DNA from: Rhynchonema sp. JSB1_4
Taxonomy: Eukaryota > Nematoda > Chromadorea > Monhysterida > Xyalidae
Length of the DNA stretch: 64,000 nt
Assembly (NCBI GenBank): GCA_030248065.1
Contig: JASAMV010004535.1
Span: forward strand, 57,965-121,964
Direction: 5' to 3'
Part shown: positions 24,641 through 36,714 of the stretch, in pieces
How the letters are laid out: each line of letters begins with the position of its first letter
Numbering within the stretch: the stretch's first letter is position 1
Made by a program: the position numbers and the translations under genes
Notes under the pieces: model-generated
What the model saw: the letters and a program-made list of their open reading frames with translations, nothing else
Database searches by the model: none
Told to the model about the DNA's origin: nothing

Positions 24641-27600
24641 TCACAAGCCTCCGAACCCATTGAGTCCGCCAAATATGCTGCTGAGTACGTTCTGCGTCTG
24701 ACGTCGGGGTGTGTTGACGGCAAGCTGAATTCATAAATGGTGTTGACAGCAGACCACAGTGCCTGCTGTGTGACACGCTAATTGAGCGAGTGCACACTGA
24801 GCTGGCATTGCACGATGTGCAAAAAGCGTTTGATGTACAACCGTAGTAGTTGTAGTTGAAATGTTGCTATGTGTCTACCCACTGAAAAAGTTGCTGCTTG
24901 AGAAACCGTGTGTTGAACGTGAATCTCATACTCTACGCACAACAAACCATTTTTTTTGACTGGACAATCATGACTAGGGCGTCCGTGTACTTTATCAGGG
25001 AATGTGCCACGACTTACGTTTGTGACTTGGCCAGCAATGTCAGCTGCTTGTGTGCCTCCATCGGATGTCTCAGCGCCAGCGCCACTGCTCACAACTGCGT
25101 TGATGATGTCATTGGCTTGATTCGATGGAGCGTTCACGAGCGACTAACAATAAAAAGAGAAAACTGGTAAAAATGGCGCAGAAAACCATACCGTAATGAA
25201 CCGTATCCCAAACCACACTAACATCCGCCAATCCACTGGCGAAATCTGCGGCACTGCCGCTGTCCTGGCCAATGTTCTTGCTCGCACTCAGTGATTGACT
25301 AATTATGTCACTGGCTTGTTTGGCTGGCGCATTTACGATTTGCTGAAAAGTTTGTGTTTCAATGGAGACAGTTGAGAATGCAGTAATGAAAAACGGATAC
25401 AAGCACTACAAACTTACATCCACCAGTCCACTGACCAGTTTGCCAGGATTCAGCGTTCCACCGCTTTGACCGATGTTGCGTCCAGCGCTGAGTGATGAGT
25501 CGAGAATGTTCGATACCTGACGCGCCGGCACATTGACGATTTTCTATATGGTTTGTTTGATGCAAATTGTGCGTTCCCTTATTAAACTTCAATTTGTAAG
25601 CTGCCGTAACGTTTGCTGAAAACAGAAAAAACAGTCACCAACATCCACCAATCCCGATGCCAATTCAGCTGCTCCAGATGCATCGGATTTGGGCGGCGGC
25701 ACGATCGCTCCACTGCCGGTGTCTGATTGCAGAGTGGATTCAGCGAGGTTCGATGTTTGCTTGCCTGGCGCTTGGCCGACGATTTGCTGGAAAAAAGTTT
25801 GTGCTCATTAGTGTTTTTTAGAAAAGCAATTTAGGAATAACGAACGTCCGCCAGTCCAGATGCCAGTTGGGCCGCATCGGCTCCCGAAGATTTGAGTGGA
25901 GGGGCAACACCATCGAGGCCCTGTGTGGCTGAATTCAACACCGACTGCACAACATCAGTTGTTTGTCTGGCAGGCGAGACGATTTTCTGAAATATTTTTA
26001 TGAAATGTTCGTGTTGCCGGGCGTTGAACAACCGGGGCACTGATCCTATAATACACCAAGCAAAACGTCTAACATCCACCAATCCTGATGCCATTTCAGG
26101 TGCCTCCGAGTTGATGACGGGCGCTGGTTGCAGCCCATCACTGCTGGGTGGCTGAGCTGACTCGACGGCTTCGGTTGTCTTTCGACCCGGATTGAGCAAA
26201 ACTTTCTAAAGAAAACTGAATTTATGAGCACCCTGCACTTTATGTATACGTTGGCTGAAACATCACCAACATCCACCAATCCGGATGTCAAGTCGGCCGC
26301 ATTCGAGCCTCCGGATTTCGACGGCTCACTGCCCTGACCGTCCAAGGCACCGCTGAGGATCGATTCCACAATTTCATTGGCTCCTTTGTTCGGTGCCTTT
26401 ACGAGTTCCTGATGGATGAAAAAGAAAATAGAAGAAGATTTAGATGCGATAAGGTGGCCGGAAACAAGGGTCACCATGACTGACTTGCACTAATCGCGAC
26501 GCGATGCTCGATGCCTGATCGTGCGACAGCTCGGGTATTTGACTCTTGACCACGGGTGTGGCCTTCTGAATGATCACCGGTTGACTGGCAGCACCGCCCA
26601 GGCCGCCGCCCTGTTGCATCAAACTCTGCAAGAATCAGAATTATTTGGCAGAAAGGGAACAGGTTTGGGTTTCGTACACAATGAGTGCTTTTGTGATCAT
26701 GTAGGCACCATATGTAATGTAAGGAAATACAAAATATCGTTTTCCTTAAAATGGGCCGCCAAAAAGCAACATAAACATCTATGTATACCTACCATAATGA
26801 GCATGGTCACAGTGAGCAGTGCCATTTGCATACCGTCTCTGTTTCCCCCAAAGCCCCCAAACAAGGGGTTCAGTCCGCCCAACAAGGGGTTGAAGCCGAA
26901 GCCAGAGGTATTGGGATTGTAACTGGGCGGCACCATGAGTAATTGGGAAGGGCTGTCAAGCACCTGGTGCTGCGCTTGCTGACTCACTGGATCTGTCAGT
27001 TGGGTAAGAGGCTTGAAGAAGGAACCGAGGTTGAGCTTAGTCGTTGTCATGTCAGCTTTGGTGGTTGTGGGAGTTTCTAGCATCGGGCTTGTTGTGGGTC
27101 GGAAATGTTCGTCCGCTGCTGTTGACGCTGATGTGATGGCCAGTTGTGGTGTAAATCGAGGCATCGGGTTCATAGTGGTTGTGGTCATTCGGACCGGCCT
27201 CATTTCGGGCTTCACACTTGTCTTGTCAAGCGTGAAACTTTTCAGAATCGGTTCTACCCGATGAGGCCACGATCTAAGTTCTGATTCAGCCTCTATCTCA
27301 CCGTCAGCAGTAGCCCTGCCCACCTGCTCTGTCCAGCTAGCTGATGTTTCACCCTGACTGACGGTTCGGTTCCGCTCACACACAAAGCCCATTGTCAACG
27401 TGCACGGCATTGGATTGACTGTGTAGCCGTCGGGATTTGGTGGATTGGGAATTGGCGGAATGAATGCCTGCAATTGTGGGGAAACATTTAGTACAGTTTA
27501 TTGGAAATCAGGCGTCAAAATATCATAAAATATTTCTACGATATAGGGGTATTAATACAACTGTATGAGACAGCATGTAATGTATGACGTACAACTTACA

Positions 27601-28601
27601 ATTCCAGGTATGGCCATTACCTTGCTGTAAGTGACGCACGACGGACCGAGAATATTGAAGCCGAGTGACTTGGAGAATTTTTGAGTCCAATGCCTGCAAG
27701 ACCGCAAGTGATAGTGTAAGCATAAGGTACGTATGTAATATCAAATTCGGTGATTGACACGAATAGCATCGGTTCTGATGTGATCAAGTGACCTTTTAAG
27801 AAGAATAGTTCGCGATGTGCTGGTTACATTCGTGCGCATAAGGCTGTGCATTGAGTGTCTGGGAACATCTTTTACGCTGGTCGAAAATTTGTGGCATCAG
27901 TGCACACCAAAACACCAAAAGTCACTCACGTCCGATGCTATCCAGTCTGACCGAGACTGAAAACCGTCCCATATAAAGTCGCAAGTGAAAGCTTTACTTA
28001 CAATTGGTCGATCGGCATTCCGCCATCAGTGGACCAAACTGGCTCTGGCGCTTCATTGATGCGTGTCTTTGTCTGTGTCTTCAGTCCGATCCACACCGGG
28101 CCACCGATCAACGACGCCAGTTTGCGCATGAAATACGTCTGCAATCTAATGTTTCATCATATGTACATACGTGAATCGTGCCTGTGCGGTGCGCATGCAC
28201 ACGTGCTCTGCACTTCGAGTATTGCGATTCAGCGAATGTATGTATTTCTCACGCCTTCCCAAAAGAGTGCAAAAAATTGGTGTATTTGCAACAGACCGCT
28301 TCTCTCTTGTCCGACAAGACGGCCAAGGTCGATTGCAAGTCCTCGCATTGCATCGTTGCGTCCGAATACGAAAGTCGATCGTCGGAGACAAAATAGCACG
28401 AACCCGAGAACGACATGAACTCGTCCGGGCAACACACGTCCGCGTCGACGCTTGACTCATCTGGAACGCAGTTTGGAGGACGCTGATTGGTCACGATGAT
28501 ACTTGACAGACCTAGTCATCATGCGACTCACCAGTTCCGTTTTGAGCACTGGCAGCAAGCAGGCCCACGACGGCTGACAGCACCATCAGGATGTGAAACA
28601 T
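24641..28601 (-). CDS. Secreted C-type lectin-domain protein with exon-encoded tandem repeats
   Basis: Fourteen exons (minus): 28532-28601, 28253-28460, 28002-28145, 27621-27693, 26793-27467, 26485-26625, 26271-26408, 26074-26205, 25846-25986, 25643-25786, 25418-25543, 25223-25342, 25018-25143, 24641-24691; one 762-residue frame. The signal peptide (MFHILMVLSAVVGLLAASA) is followed by a C-type lectin domain (CCPDEFMSFSGSCYF, QCEDLQSTLAVL, VWIGLK, CTLTMGFVCE) without a WND motif. Next comes a Thr/Pro-rich linker with TTTTMNP and FGFNPLLGGLNPLFGG. Seven repeats of 40-48 residues follow, starting like KIVNAPARQ and ending SGLVD, and an eighth weaker one precedes them. Each repeat is exactly one phase-0 exon. 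A last small exon (VLSSIFGGLNGFGGL) echoes the linker. Probably an extracellular scaffold; the repeat family is unknown to me. Confidence 0.8.
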
Positions 28602-29522
28602 GGCGAGGTTTTGCGATAATTTGGTTTGTTGTGCGAATGATATTTCTACCTGAGAAAAGATGAAAGCAATACGGGTATGTATATGGGCGAATGGAGGCAA
28701 AGGAGTGCTTGCCACAGGTATACGTTTGTTACATCAACCAGAGGTGCACAATCATTGCAATAATGAGCTTGCTTTGCACACGTGCACTAGTCAGACAAAC
28801 CAGCAGCACTCAAACTGCGAGGCAATGGGATTTGGCACAAGCGCGTTAATGATATTGGGTACACACCTTGGATTACTGTTGGTCATACTCACACCACCAT
28901 GTTGGCACCGATTAATTGACGTAAGTTGCTTTCTTGTTTTCGTCCCCCAGGTCTTTTTTGCAGTCAGCGTGGTTATTGTTGCAATAATTGTGTGGTGGCG
29001 TGGGGCGCTGTGACAGGGTCGGCTGAGACAAAGGGACAAATATCAACATGGACATACGCTCGTTTTTTCGGCTGCGCGCACAAGTGTGCAAAAAATTGAG
29101 CAGGCACCTATTTGACGCCTTTGGCATAATTTTTTGGTTGAGCTTTCATTACGCACACAAACTGCGCTTCAACGGAAAGGATGATGTGCAGTATACAGTA
29201 CGTACATATTTGCACTCTGCAAAGCACTAATACCAATGTAGCACTTGCATCTAGGTACGTGCGCGATTCATGCTGAACTAGAAAAAATTAGGCGACAAAC
29301 CACTCAACATTTCACACACTGTCATATAACTTTGTTCACGCTAAGCTAATGGGTTGGTTTTCAGCACGCATGGCATCCCGCAAGGTGTGGGTTTCATTGA
29401 GATTTACAATGAAAATCGCACCAGAATAAGCAAAACATTAGAAAATATAGAATTGTTTCAGCCCATTTCCCTTGGTCCCTGCAGGTTGGATTTGCACCAT
29501 GGATCAGCATGGGCTTGCAGCG

Positions 29523-29723
29523 CTTGGTGATCGGATCAAACCTGTCTTGCTCACGGGCTATTTACTGTAGCCAATTTCGACCAGCACAAAAGTTGTTCAT
29601 TTTGTGTTAGGTCGGGGAATAATTTGTAAGCTGGAAGAAATCAGTAGCATCACAATCTGTTAACATCCTTCATGCAAAGATCGCACATGACCAAGACAGA
29701 TCCGATCTGATCCGATCACCAAG
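29523..29723. mobile_element. MITE-like element (CTTGGTGATCGGATC ends)
   Basis: CTTGGTGATCGGATC at 29523 and its complement ending at 29723, followed inward by CTGTCTTG on both sides. A related left end (CTTGGTGATAGGCGGATCGG) occurs at 22683 inside the phosphatase gene. Confidence 0.55.
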
Positions 29724-30165
29724 TTTAATATCCCTGTTTGAATCGCTCTGTGGTACCTATACATACACACGTACATAGTGGGCATGTACCAGACATGTAC
29801 ATGTTATAGCTCCTGTGGTGTGTGTCCCTCCCTGGGCATGGCACCCAACCGGCCACCCTTCCCCCTTTATATTCAAGGGCCCAAGAACAAATGCCCCCCC
29901 CCCCCCCGCCGCCCGTCGCCCCCCCCCCCCCCAAAAAAAATGAGTGTGAGCGATTTTGCAAAAAACTAAAAAAATAATAAAATGTGTCGAAAACGATTGA
30001 ATTCGATCAAATTTAAAGTTAAATTAAATTAAAATCTATAAAACACGTCGATTTCATAAAGACAGCAATTTAGGAACAAAAATAATATTTTTCGGAAACT
30101 CAATTTCTCTTTCATAGGAACGTGGAGGAAGGGAACAAGTCGGCCAGCAGCAACACAAAGTGCCA

Positions 30166-31170
30166 CTAGGATCAAAGTGCCGCAGGCAGTGTCGTACTTT
30201 GAGATGGCCCTCAATTGTCGATGCTATAAGTGGAAAAAACAAGTTTTTCACAACCTCTGATGCTATAATAGGGGAAAACAAGCATTTACCTCTTTCTTTG
30301 ATGCTACAAATGGGCAAAACAAGGCTGGACGGACGTCCAGCAGTGCTGTCAAAGTACTGGGCGCCCCGGCGCGGCGGGCTAGCCAACACATACCTGAAAC
30401 CATTGCAGAAACCACTGTATGAAACTGAAAAAATCTGAGTCCAAGGGAAGCCAAGTGGTGTCTCAGTCCAAATGAAACGACACTAGGTGTGACCCTATCG
30501 AGGCTGAGCTGTGTCTGGTGGAAATAAAATTGCGTTTGCGTCGAAGGCGAAACAACATTTAGCTTGAACGTGTCGAAATTGAGCTTGCCTGTGTTTAAAC
30601 AAAGTGAAACTCAGTCCAGAAACAAACGAACTTGAGTCTGACAAAATGGGACAGAGGGACAAAACTGCGCATGAGTCCATACTGAGGTTGAACTTGAGCC
30701 CGAAGGAAACAAACCCAGTCCAACAAACACGAAATTTTCGTTTGGACACCAGATTCAGTTTTTTTTTGAAACTGGGCCAGGGTCAAAACTAAACGTAACA
30801 GAGTCGAAATAAAACACATTGGGTCCATATGAAACGAAACCGTTGTATTTGAGTCCGTACGAAACGAAACTGAGTTTGATTCCAAGCAACGGACACATTG
30901 AGCGAACAATCAGTTTCATAGTGGTTTCTGCAATGGTTTCAGGTATGTGTTGGCTAGCCCGCCGCGCCGGGGCGCCCAGTACTTTGACAGCACTGCTGGA
31001 CGTCCGTCCAGCCTTGTTTTGCCCATTTGTAGCATCAAAGAAAGAGGTAAATGCTTGTTTTCCCCTATTATAGCATCAGAGGTTGTGAAAAACTTGTTTT
31101 TTCCACTTATAGCATCGACAATTGAGGGCCATCTCAAAGTACGACACTGCCTGCGGCACTTTGATCCTAG
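30166..31170. mobile_element. Long inverted repeat (two arms of about 260 bp)
   Basis: 30166-30428 and 30911-31170 are near-identical inverted copies, starting CTAGGATCAAAGTGCCGCAG. The spacer is about 480 bp of low-complexity sequence with recurring GTCCNNANGAAACGA. Inside each arm three sub-repeats of the type GATGCTATAAGTGGGAAAAACAAG recur about every 50 bp. Transcription through both arms would give a long hairpin. Foldback-type element is the likeliest class; no protein gene inside. Confidence 0.75.
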
Positions 31171-31375
31171 TTTTTGCCCTTTTAACGGCGCTCACATCTC
31201 AAACGTTGACATTCGGTTAAAACCTGCGAGCGTCAGGCCAAATAATATTATCAGACGACGATTAAGGCTAAAAATAAAACCACCCAGGTAATAGGTCAAG
31301 CACATACTACAATCTTCCTCCACAAACAAAAGAAAGAGATTTTCTTCCTGAGATCTCGGCCCGGCTTGGCTAGAT

Positions 31376-32259
31376 TAACCAAAAACTCCAGCACGACCCG
31401 GCCCGGCCAGCCCCGACTTAAAAATCCAAAAGGTCATCCAAAAAAATCCAGGCCCCAAAACGGACAGGCCCGGCTCCATTTTGGGGTCAAGGGAAAAAAA
31501 TCGTCCAAAAAAGCTAAAATTTGCTAAATTTTCTTGGAACTTGAGCAGAGGTCGCAACCGGGAAGGCCCCCAATTTTGGGCTTTTGGCTCGAGCCGGACA
31601 AAAATTGGGCCAAATCTAAGCCAAAAAATTAGGGCCGGACCGAGCCGGAAATTTGAAGGCTCGGGCCGGGGCGGGACGGAGATTTGGGGGGTCGGGCCGC
31701 GCCTGGTCGGAGATTTGGGGGCTCGGGCCGGGCAAGGAAATCCCGGCCCGATTGCGAGATCAGAATTTGAGGAATTCGGGCCGGGTCGGGCAGGCAAGTC
31801 CAGCTCGGGCCGGCCCGGCCCGAACCTCCAAAATCTCCGACACGGCCGGTACCAAAAGTCCAAAATCCCGGCCCAATCATAATCTCTGTCTTTTCCACCT
31901 CAGAAACTTCGGGCCGAGGTGCCCGGCACGATCCTCCAAATCTCCGGCCCAGCCCGGCCCGGCCCGGTTTTTTTTAGTTGGTCGTTTCATCAGTGCAGTT
32001 CCCGGGGGGGGCGGGGGAGGGGGACCCCCTTAGGTACACTAATTTCCCCGACCAAGGTACCGTATCGTCGGAAATAGAACCCCCCCATTAATTGACCCCC
32101 CCCCCCTAAATGGCTCGAAATCAAAAAAAATAGCCCCCCCCCATTAATTGACCCCCCCCCCATTAATAGAACCCCACCCCCAACTTTCACCGTACCACAG
32201 TAGTGGTATAGTGGGGCGGGGCTGTTGCAGAGGCGCAATCGGGCCGGCCCGACCTCGGG

Positions 32260-32294
<35 letters not shown>

Positions 32295-33110
32295 CGGGCC
32301 GGGGGTTTTTGGGGGGGGGGGGGGGGGGGGGGGAGGGGGGGGGGGGGGGGGGGGGGCGGGCCCGAAGCTTCTGAAGTGACTTATTTTACTGAAAAAGTAG
32401 GGTTTTTTTGTCCAAAAAACAAAAATTTCGGAGGGATTCAGCAAGGAAGGGAACAGTATTGTCCAGTCGTGGGGCTCCCCAGGGGGGCAAACAACCCCCT
32501 TACCCCCCAAGAGGGGCCAAAAAACCCCCGAAACCCCCCACACTGCCCCCACGGGGGGGCGGGGGGGGCACAAAATTTTATTTCCAATTTTAGATGAAAA
32601 TGTACTCTAAAACCCTCAAAATTTTTCGATTATTTGGAATGAAAAATATGGATTTTATACCATTTTGAGCCAAAAATAGCAACCTACTGTACCAGCCGGG
32701 GGCGGCGACCTACCTACTGTACCAGGATGGCGCGTCATCTACCTACTGTACCTAGCTAGGGCCCCCCAGCCACACCATTGGTATTGTCTATCTGGCGACT
32801 TTTTCATGGAAAACAATGAAATTTCAACAAAAACATTGATTCAAAAATCGCAAAAATTATGACAAAAATTGGGTTAAAATCTGAGCCAAAAATTCGGGCC
32901 GGGCCGGGGCCGGAGATTTGGGGGTTCGGGCCGGGCCGGGCCGGAGATTTGGGGGTACGGGTCGGGCCGGGCCGGGCCGGGGCCGGAGATTTGGGGGTTC
33001 GGGCCGGGCCGGGCCGGAGATTTGGGGGTACGGGTCGGGCCGGGCCGGGCCGGGCCGGAGATTTGGGGGCTCGGGCCGGGCCGGGCCGGCCAAACCCGGC
33101 CCGATTGCGA
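31376..33110. repeat. GC-rich minisatellite and homopolymer region
   Basis: Tandem and inverted degenerate copies of CGGGCCGGGCCGG followed by AGATTTGGGGG, present in both directions around 31.65-31.95 kb and again at 32.9-33.1 kb. Between them are long G and C runs (32.26-32.36 kb). A related GC-rich fragment occurs at about 43.96-44.06 kb. Run lengths are unlikely to be exact. Confidence 0.6.
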
Positions 33111-34307
33111 CCTCTGCTGTGTTGTTGTGTTAAACGTTGTTTAAGCTTGCGTACACAGCAGAATACAGCTTTTTAAGCATAATTGCCGCTGTTGAAGTTA
33201 GAAAATACCGAAAACAAGCCATTTTTTTGGGCATTATTAACAATGATTTTTTTTCGTCGGGCGCCCAAATGAACAATATACCCCCAATAATTGACCCCCA
33301 TAAATTCACCCCAAAATGACCCCAGTGAAAAAATAGACCCCCCCCCCCCCCCGGTTCTATTTCCGACAATGCGGTACACTAATCCCCCCCCCGGGAACTC
33401 TAATTTCCCAATTTTTGCCTCAAAAGGCCAACCTTGGAAACTATCTCGGAAATTTTTGGAAAAAAACCGTTTTTTTCCAAAAGTAGCCACTTGGAAAAAA
33501 TTTCCGCAACAATAAAAAACGAATTTTTTCCGGGCCTCGAAAAAAAACGGTTTTTTTTTCGAGAAAAACGGTTTTTTTCCGGCCCGCAAGTACAGGCGGG
33601 AGTCAGTTTTTTGGGGGGGGGGGGGGGGGGCTGTTCCACTGACCCGATCTGGGGCGGGGGCCAGTGTAGTCCCTGGGGGGGGGGGGGAGGGGAGGGGATG
33701 CCCCCCCTATACGTCTGTTCCCCCGCCATGGTGCGCCTCCCACCGGTTCCCTTTCCGGGTGCGTCTGCTCCCCCAATTTTTGCTTCAAATAGGCAAATTT
33801 AGGCGTAAAATGGGCATTTTTTTAGCCGTAAAATGAGTGACTTTTAACTCAATGTTGTCAAAAATCACCAACATACCCTTTTTATTGATTTTTTTTTCCA
33901 AAAAGTGACTTTTCTCTAAATTCCAGGTGGGTACGTTTATCCCCCCTCCGAAAAAGGGGAGAGTGTACCCCCTCCGGGCCAGGAATAACACAATAAGCCG
34001 CCAATCCTCCCAATCCTCGGCACGGTCCCGCCCGATGGCAACCTCTGTTCGGGTCAGAATTTTACCCAAGTTTTTGTCATATTTTTTTTGCGATTTTTCT
34101 GAACCCATTTTTTATTTGAAAATTCATTGTTTTGTTTTTAATGAGAAGGTCATGAAATAGACAAGTACTGACCACCTGCTTACCCATTCGATCAGAAATT
34201 TTGGTACCCCGCCCCCTCCCCAAACCCATTTTTTCAGCAAAAAAATTAAAAAAAGCATCGAATCGGCCCAACGCAAACAACACATTCACAATCAAAACAA
34301 GACGAAC

Positions 34308-36014
34308 ATGGACATATCGGGCCGGCCATACCCAGCCAATTGCTTCGTGGAAAACGAGGCGCAACAAGCGAAGTGAGTAAGACTTCGTTTATTATCATGT
34401 TTATCCCCAACAGCAGAAAAATGCCTATAAGAATGGAGCACGAAATTAGCTAGATTTTCTCAAAATCAGAATAAAATTGCGAAAAAGTCGCCTCCCCTAT
34501 CAGAGACCCATACACAGCGTTTCTGGTTCGGCAACTGACGACAAAGTCACGCGAAAAATTCACCTCCCTCAGATAAGACACAAATTTCTCCATTTCATCC
34601 AGAACCATATTCGTGGAACGCACAACATCAACCATGGAGACCATCGTGGAAGAGCTCGACAAGCCGCTCAGTGACGGAAGGTTCCCAATTGCACAAATCA
34701 ATCGATACGGAACCGATGACTGCGCAGTCAATGAATACAAAGTTGAATTCATTTCGCCAGAAATGGCTGAAGAGGTCACTTATTTTGTTCATTTACAATT
34801 GCAAAAAATGCCCTTCTTATAAAACAAAACAACAATAAAATAGTCATTTTCTAAATTTTCCGAGAGCAATTTGCACACAGACACCAGAACTTCAGGTACA
34901 ATTCAATTTGTAAATTCTTGTGCATTGTGCCATGCAAAAAACATTCGGGTTGGTTCACATCTACTATACCAAGTGAGGGGATACATGTACTGCATCACAA
35001 TACGCGTTACAGGCACTAAAAGACCGTGCAGTCGTGACAGGCAACGGCGAGCACATCTGCCTGACGCCAACGTTATGCACGAGCATGTCAGAAAACGACA
35101 ATCGATGTGTCTTCGTGCGAGGTATCGAGCTCCGTCGCCTGAACAAACGGCAAATCACACGAGTGATGGCTGAATTTGGCACGGTTAACACAATAACAAA
35201 AATTATTCATAATTTATTTTTTTTTCTGCCAGATATCCGTACTACCGTTCGTTAATTTCTCACCCCTCTCGTGCGATAAGATTCTCCATGTGTATTTAAA
35301 AACTTTTCCAATGTAGTTGATACTTATAGGTATTAGTTTCATTCCCACAATCTGGACAGGACTGTAATTTGAACAGGCCGTCAATCTTTGATTCGATAAG
35401 TACCAGAACGCAAAAAATTCAAAAAGGCCTTTTCATACAGCATTATATAATATACTCACAGATTACAGATCTATCAAGTGCATCAACCCGTGCAACGACC
35501 TAACCACCCGCTCGGCAATTATGCGTTCATCGAGTACACAAATATTGTTTCGGCGCAAAACCTGCTGGAAAAAGCCAGCCGTCACAAGAACCGGATCAAC
35601 GTTCGAATACCGTTAACAAATGAAACCGATTCGGTCAGTCCATTTCAGACATGCTTGCTTGCACGTGACTAGGGTATTACAGCTGCAAAACATACTTTCC
35701 GTGCCAGATACTATATTTGACTGGGGATATTGCAACAGCATTAGATTGCAGCATCCTAGTTTCATAAGATATTTGGTGTAAAAAGAATTTTTTGAACTGA
35801 GTTTTTTTTGAAAGAAAATTCCAAACAAGCACCAGATAATAAAAGTGACTTTTGAATTTGGCCCCTCTCTTCGGCAAAAGCTGGATCCGCCACTGTTTTA
35901 TTTGTAATGTCTCAATTTTATTACGGCCACTAACCACAACGTGAATTGTTCCAAGAATGTCTTCAGTGGTTGGTACAACGCGCCGGTAAACTATCGCCGC
36001 GAAATGTGCACTGA
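34308..36014 (+). CDS. Small RRM-type RNA-binding protein
   Basis: Exons 34308-34372, 34603-34774, 35013-35183, 35469-35633, 35967-36014; phases agree, 206 residues. Residues about 105-185 look like one RNA recognition motif, with RCVFVRGIELR as RNP2 and, after an intron, LGNYAFIEYTN as RNP1. FGTIYQVHQP lies between them. The N-terminal part (VERTTSTMETIVEELDKPLS) is not recognised. It is the first gene of the nucleic-acid-binding block that fills the right half of the window. RRM assignment is by motif reading only. Confidence 0.6.
35850..35897 (-). mobile_element. Terminal fragment of the CAGTGGCGGATCC element family
   Basis: The complement of CAGTGGCGGATCCAGCTTTT followed by GGGGCCAAATTC closely matches the left end of the element at 55.86 kb. 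Only one end is visible here, in the last intron of the RRM gene. Confidence 0.55.
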
Positions 36015-36714
36015 AAACAAAAAAAAACGTGAAAGATGATCATTGTGAACCTATGTGCATCAACTGATTATTTTATTGATAAGCATCATTTTTTTGTAAT
36101 TTTGTAATTTACTGTTACGAAAAACGTGCATATTCATCAATTGTGCAACAATACATTGGTCTTTTGTCTTTTGTCATCTCTCTTTGGTCCGATTATTATT
36201 ACTGCTGACAAAAATTATGAATTGCTGAAACAAATACATGTATAAATAAATTGATTGAACAAATGCCAATCGCTAAATTAAATAAACGTCGTATTACCGT
36301 TAATGAACGGCCGCCTCAATACAGAGTGACGGAATTTACATTATTATATGCCATTATTGAATGTAAACCATGTAAGTATTTTTTTACCAAGATCACGCCT
36401 TCATCACGGCATCAATTCTGCGATTAAGACCTATTTGCGAAATTTAGGCGAATCTTCAACTTTGCCAGGTATGGTTTCAATCGAGGAGTTTTTACTAACT
36501 GTTGCTATATATTCAATCTGTTAGCGCACGATAAAAATACAATGCGTCAGAACCACATAGTTTCAAAAGTCGCTTTTTTTGAAAATCTACGTGCCAGGTG
36601 TCTAGTACCCTTCTGATGCCAATCCATCATCAGAGATAATTTCTTTCCGGGGTCGTTTTTTCCCGATGCTTTATTTCGCAAATTCATTTTTCAGTTCACG
36701 CACGGTTTGGAACA
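36015..36714 (+). other. Spacer with an unexplained open stretch
   Basis: A plus-strand frame starting ATGCCAATCGCTAAATTAAA near 36263 reads MPIAKLNKRRITVNERPPQY...; a second frame close behind reads GINSAIKTYLRNLGESSTLP. Both look protein-like but they are not in one frame and no splice pair joins them. No family recognised. Confidence 0.25.

Larger units (their letters stand above)
28602..34307. other. Gene-poor, repeat-rich stretch
   Basis: Contains several repeat features listed separately and no well-supported gene. A plus-strand frame at 28660-29013 ends in two hydrophobic segments (LGLLLVILTPP, VVIVAIIVWW) and has one in-frame possible 30-nt intron. It could be a small membrane protein, but nothing else supports it. 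Long open frames at 31.4-33.6 kb lie in GC-rich repeats and are artefacts of composition. Confidence 0.4.

Noticed and set aside
28660..29013. Plus-strand frame with two hydrophobic ends
   Set aside because: Could be a small membrane protein, but start, splicing and family are all unsupported; mentioned only inside the region entry.
31375..32033. Long open frames on both strands (up to 162 codons)
   Set aside because: They come from GC-rich tandem repeat sequence without stop codons; the translations are low-complexity Gly/Pro/Arg.
32148..32597. Glycine- or proline-rich frames
   Set aside because: Produced by homopolymer G runs of doubtful accuracy.
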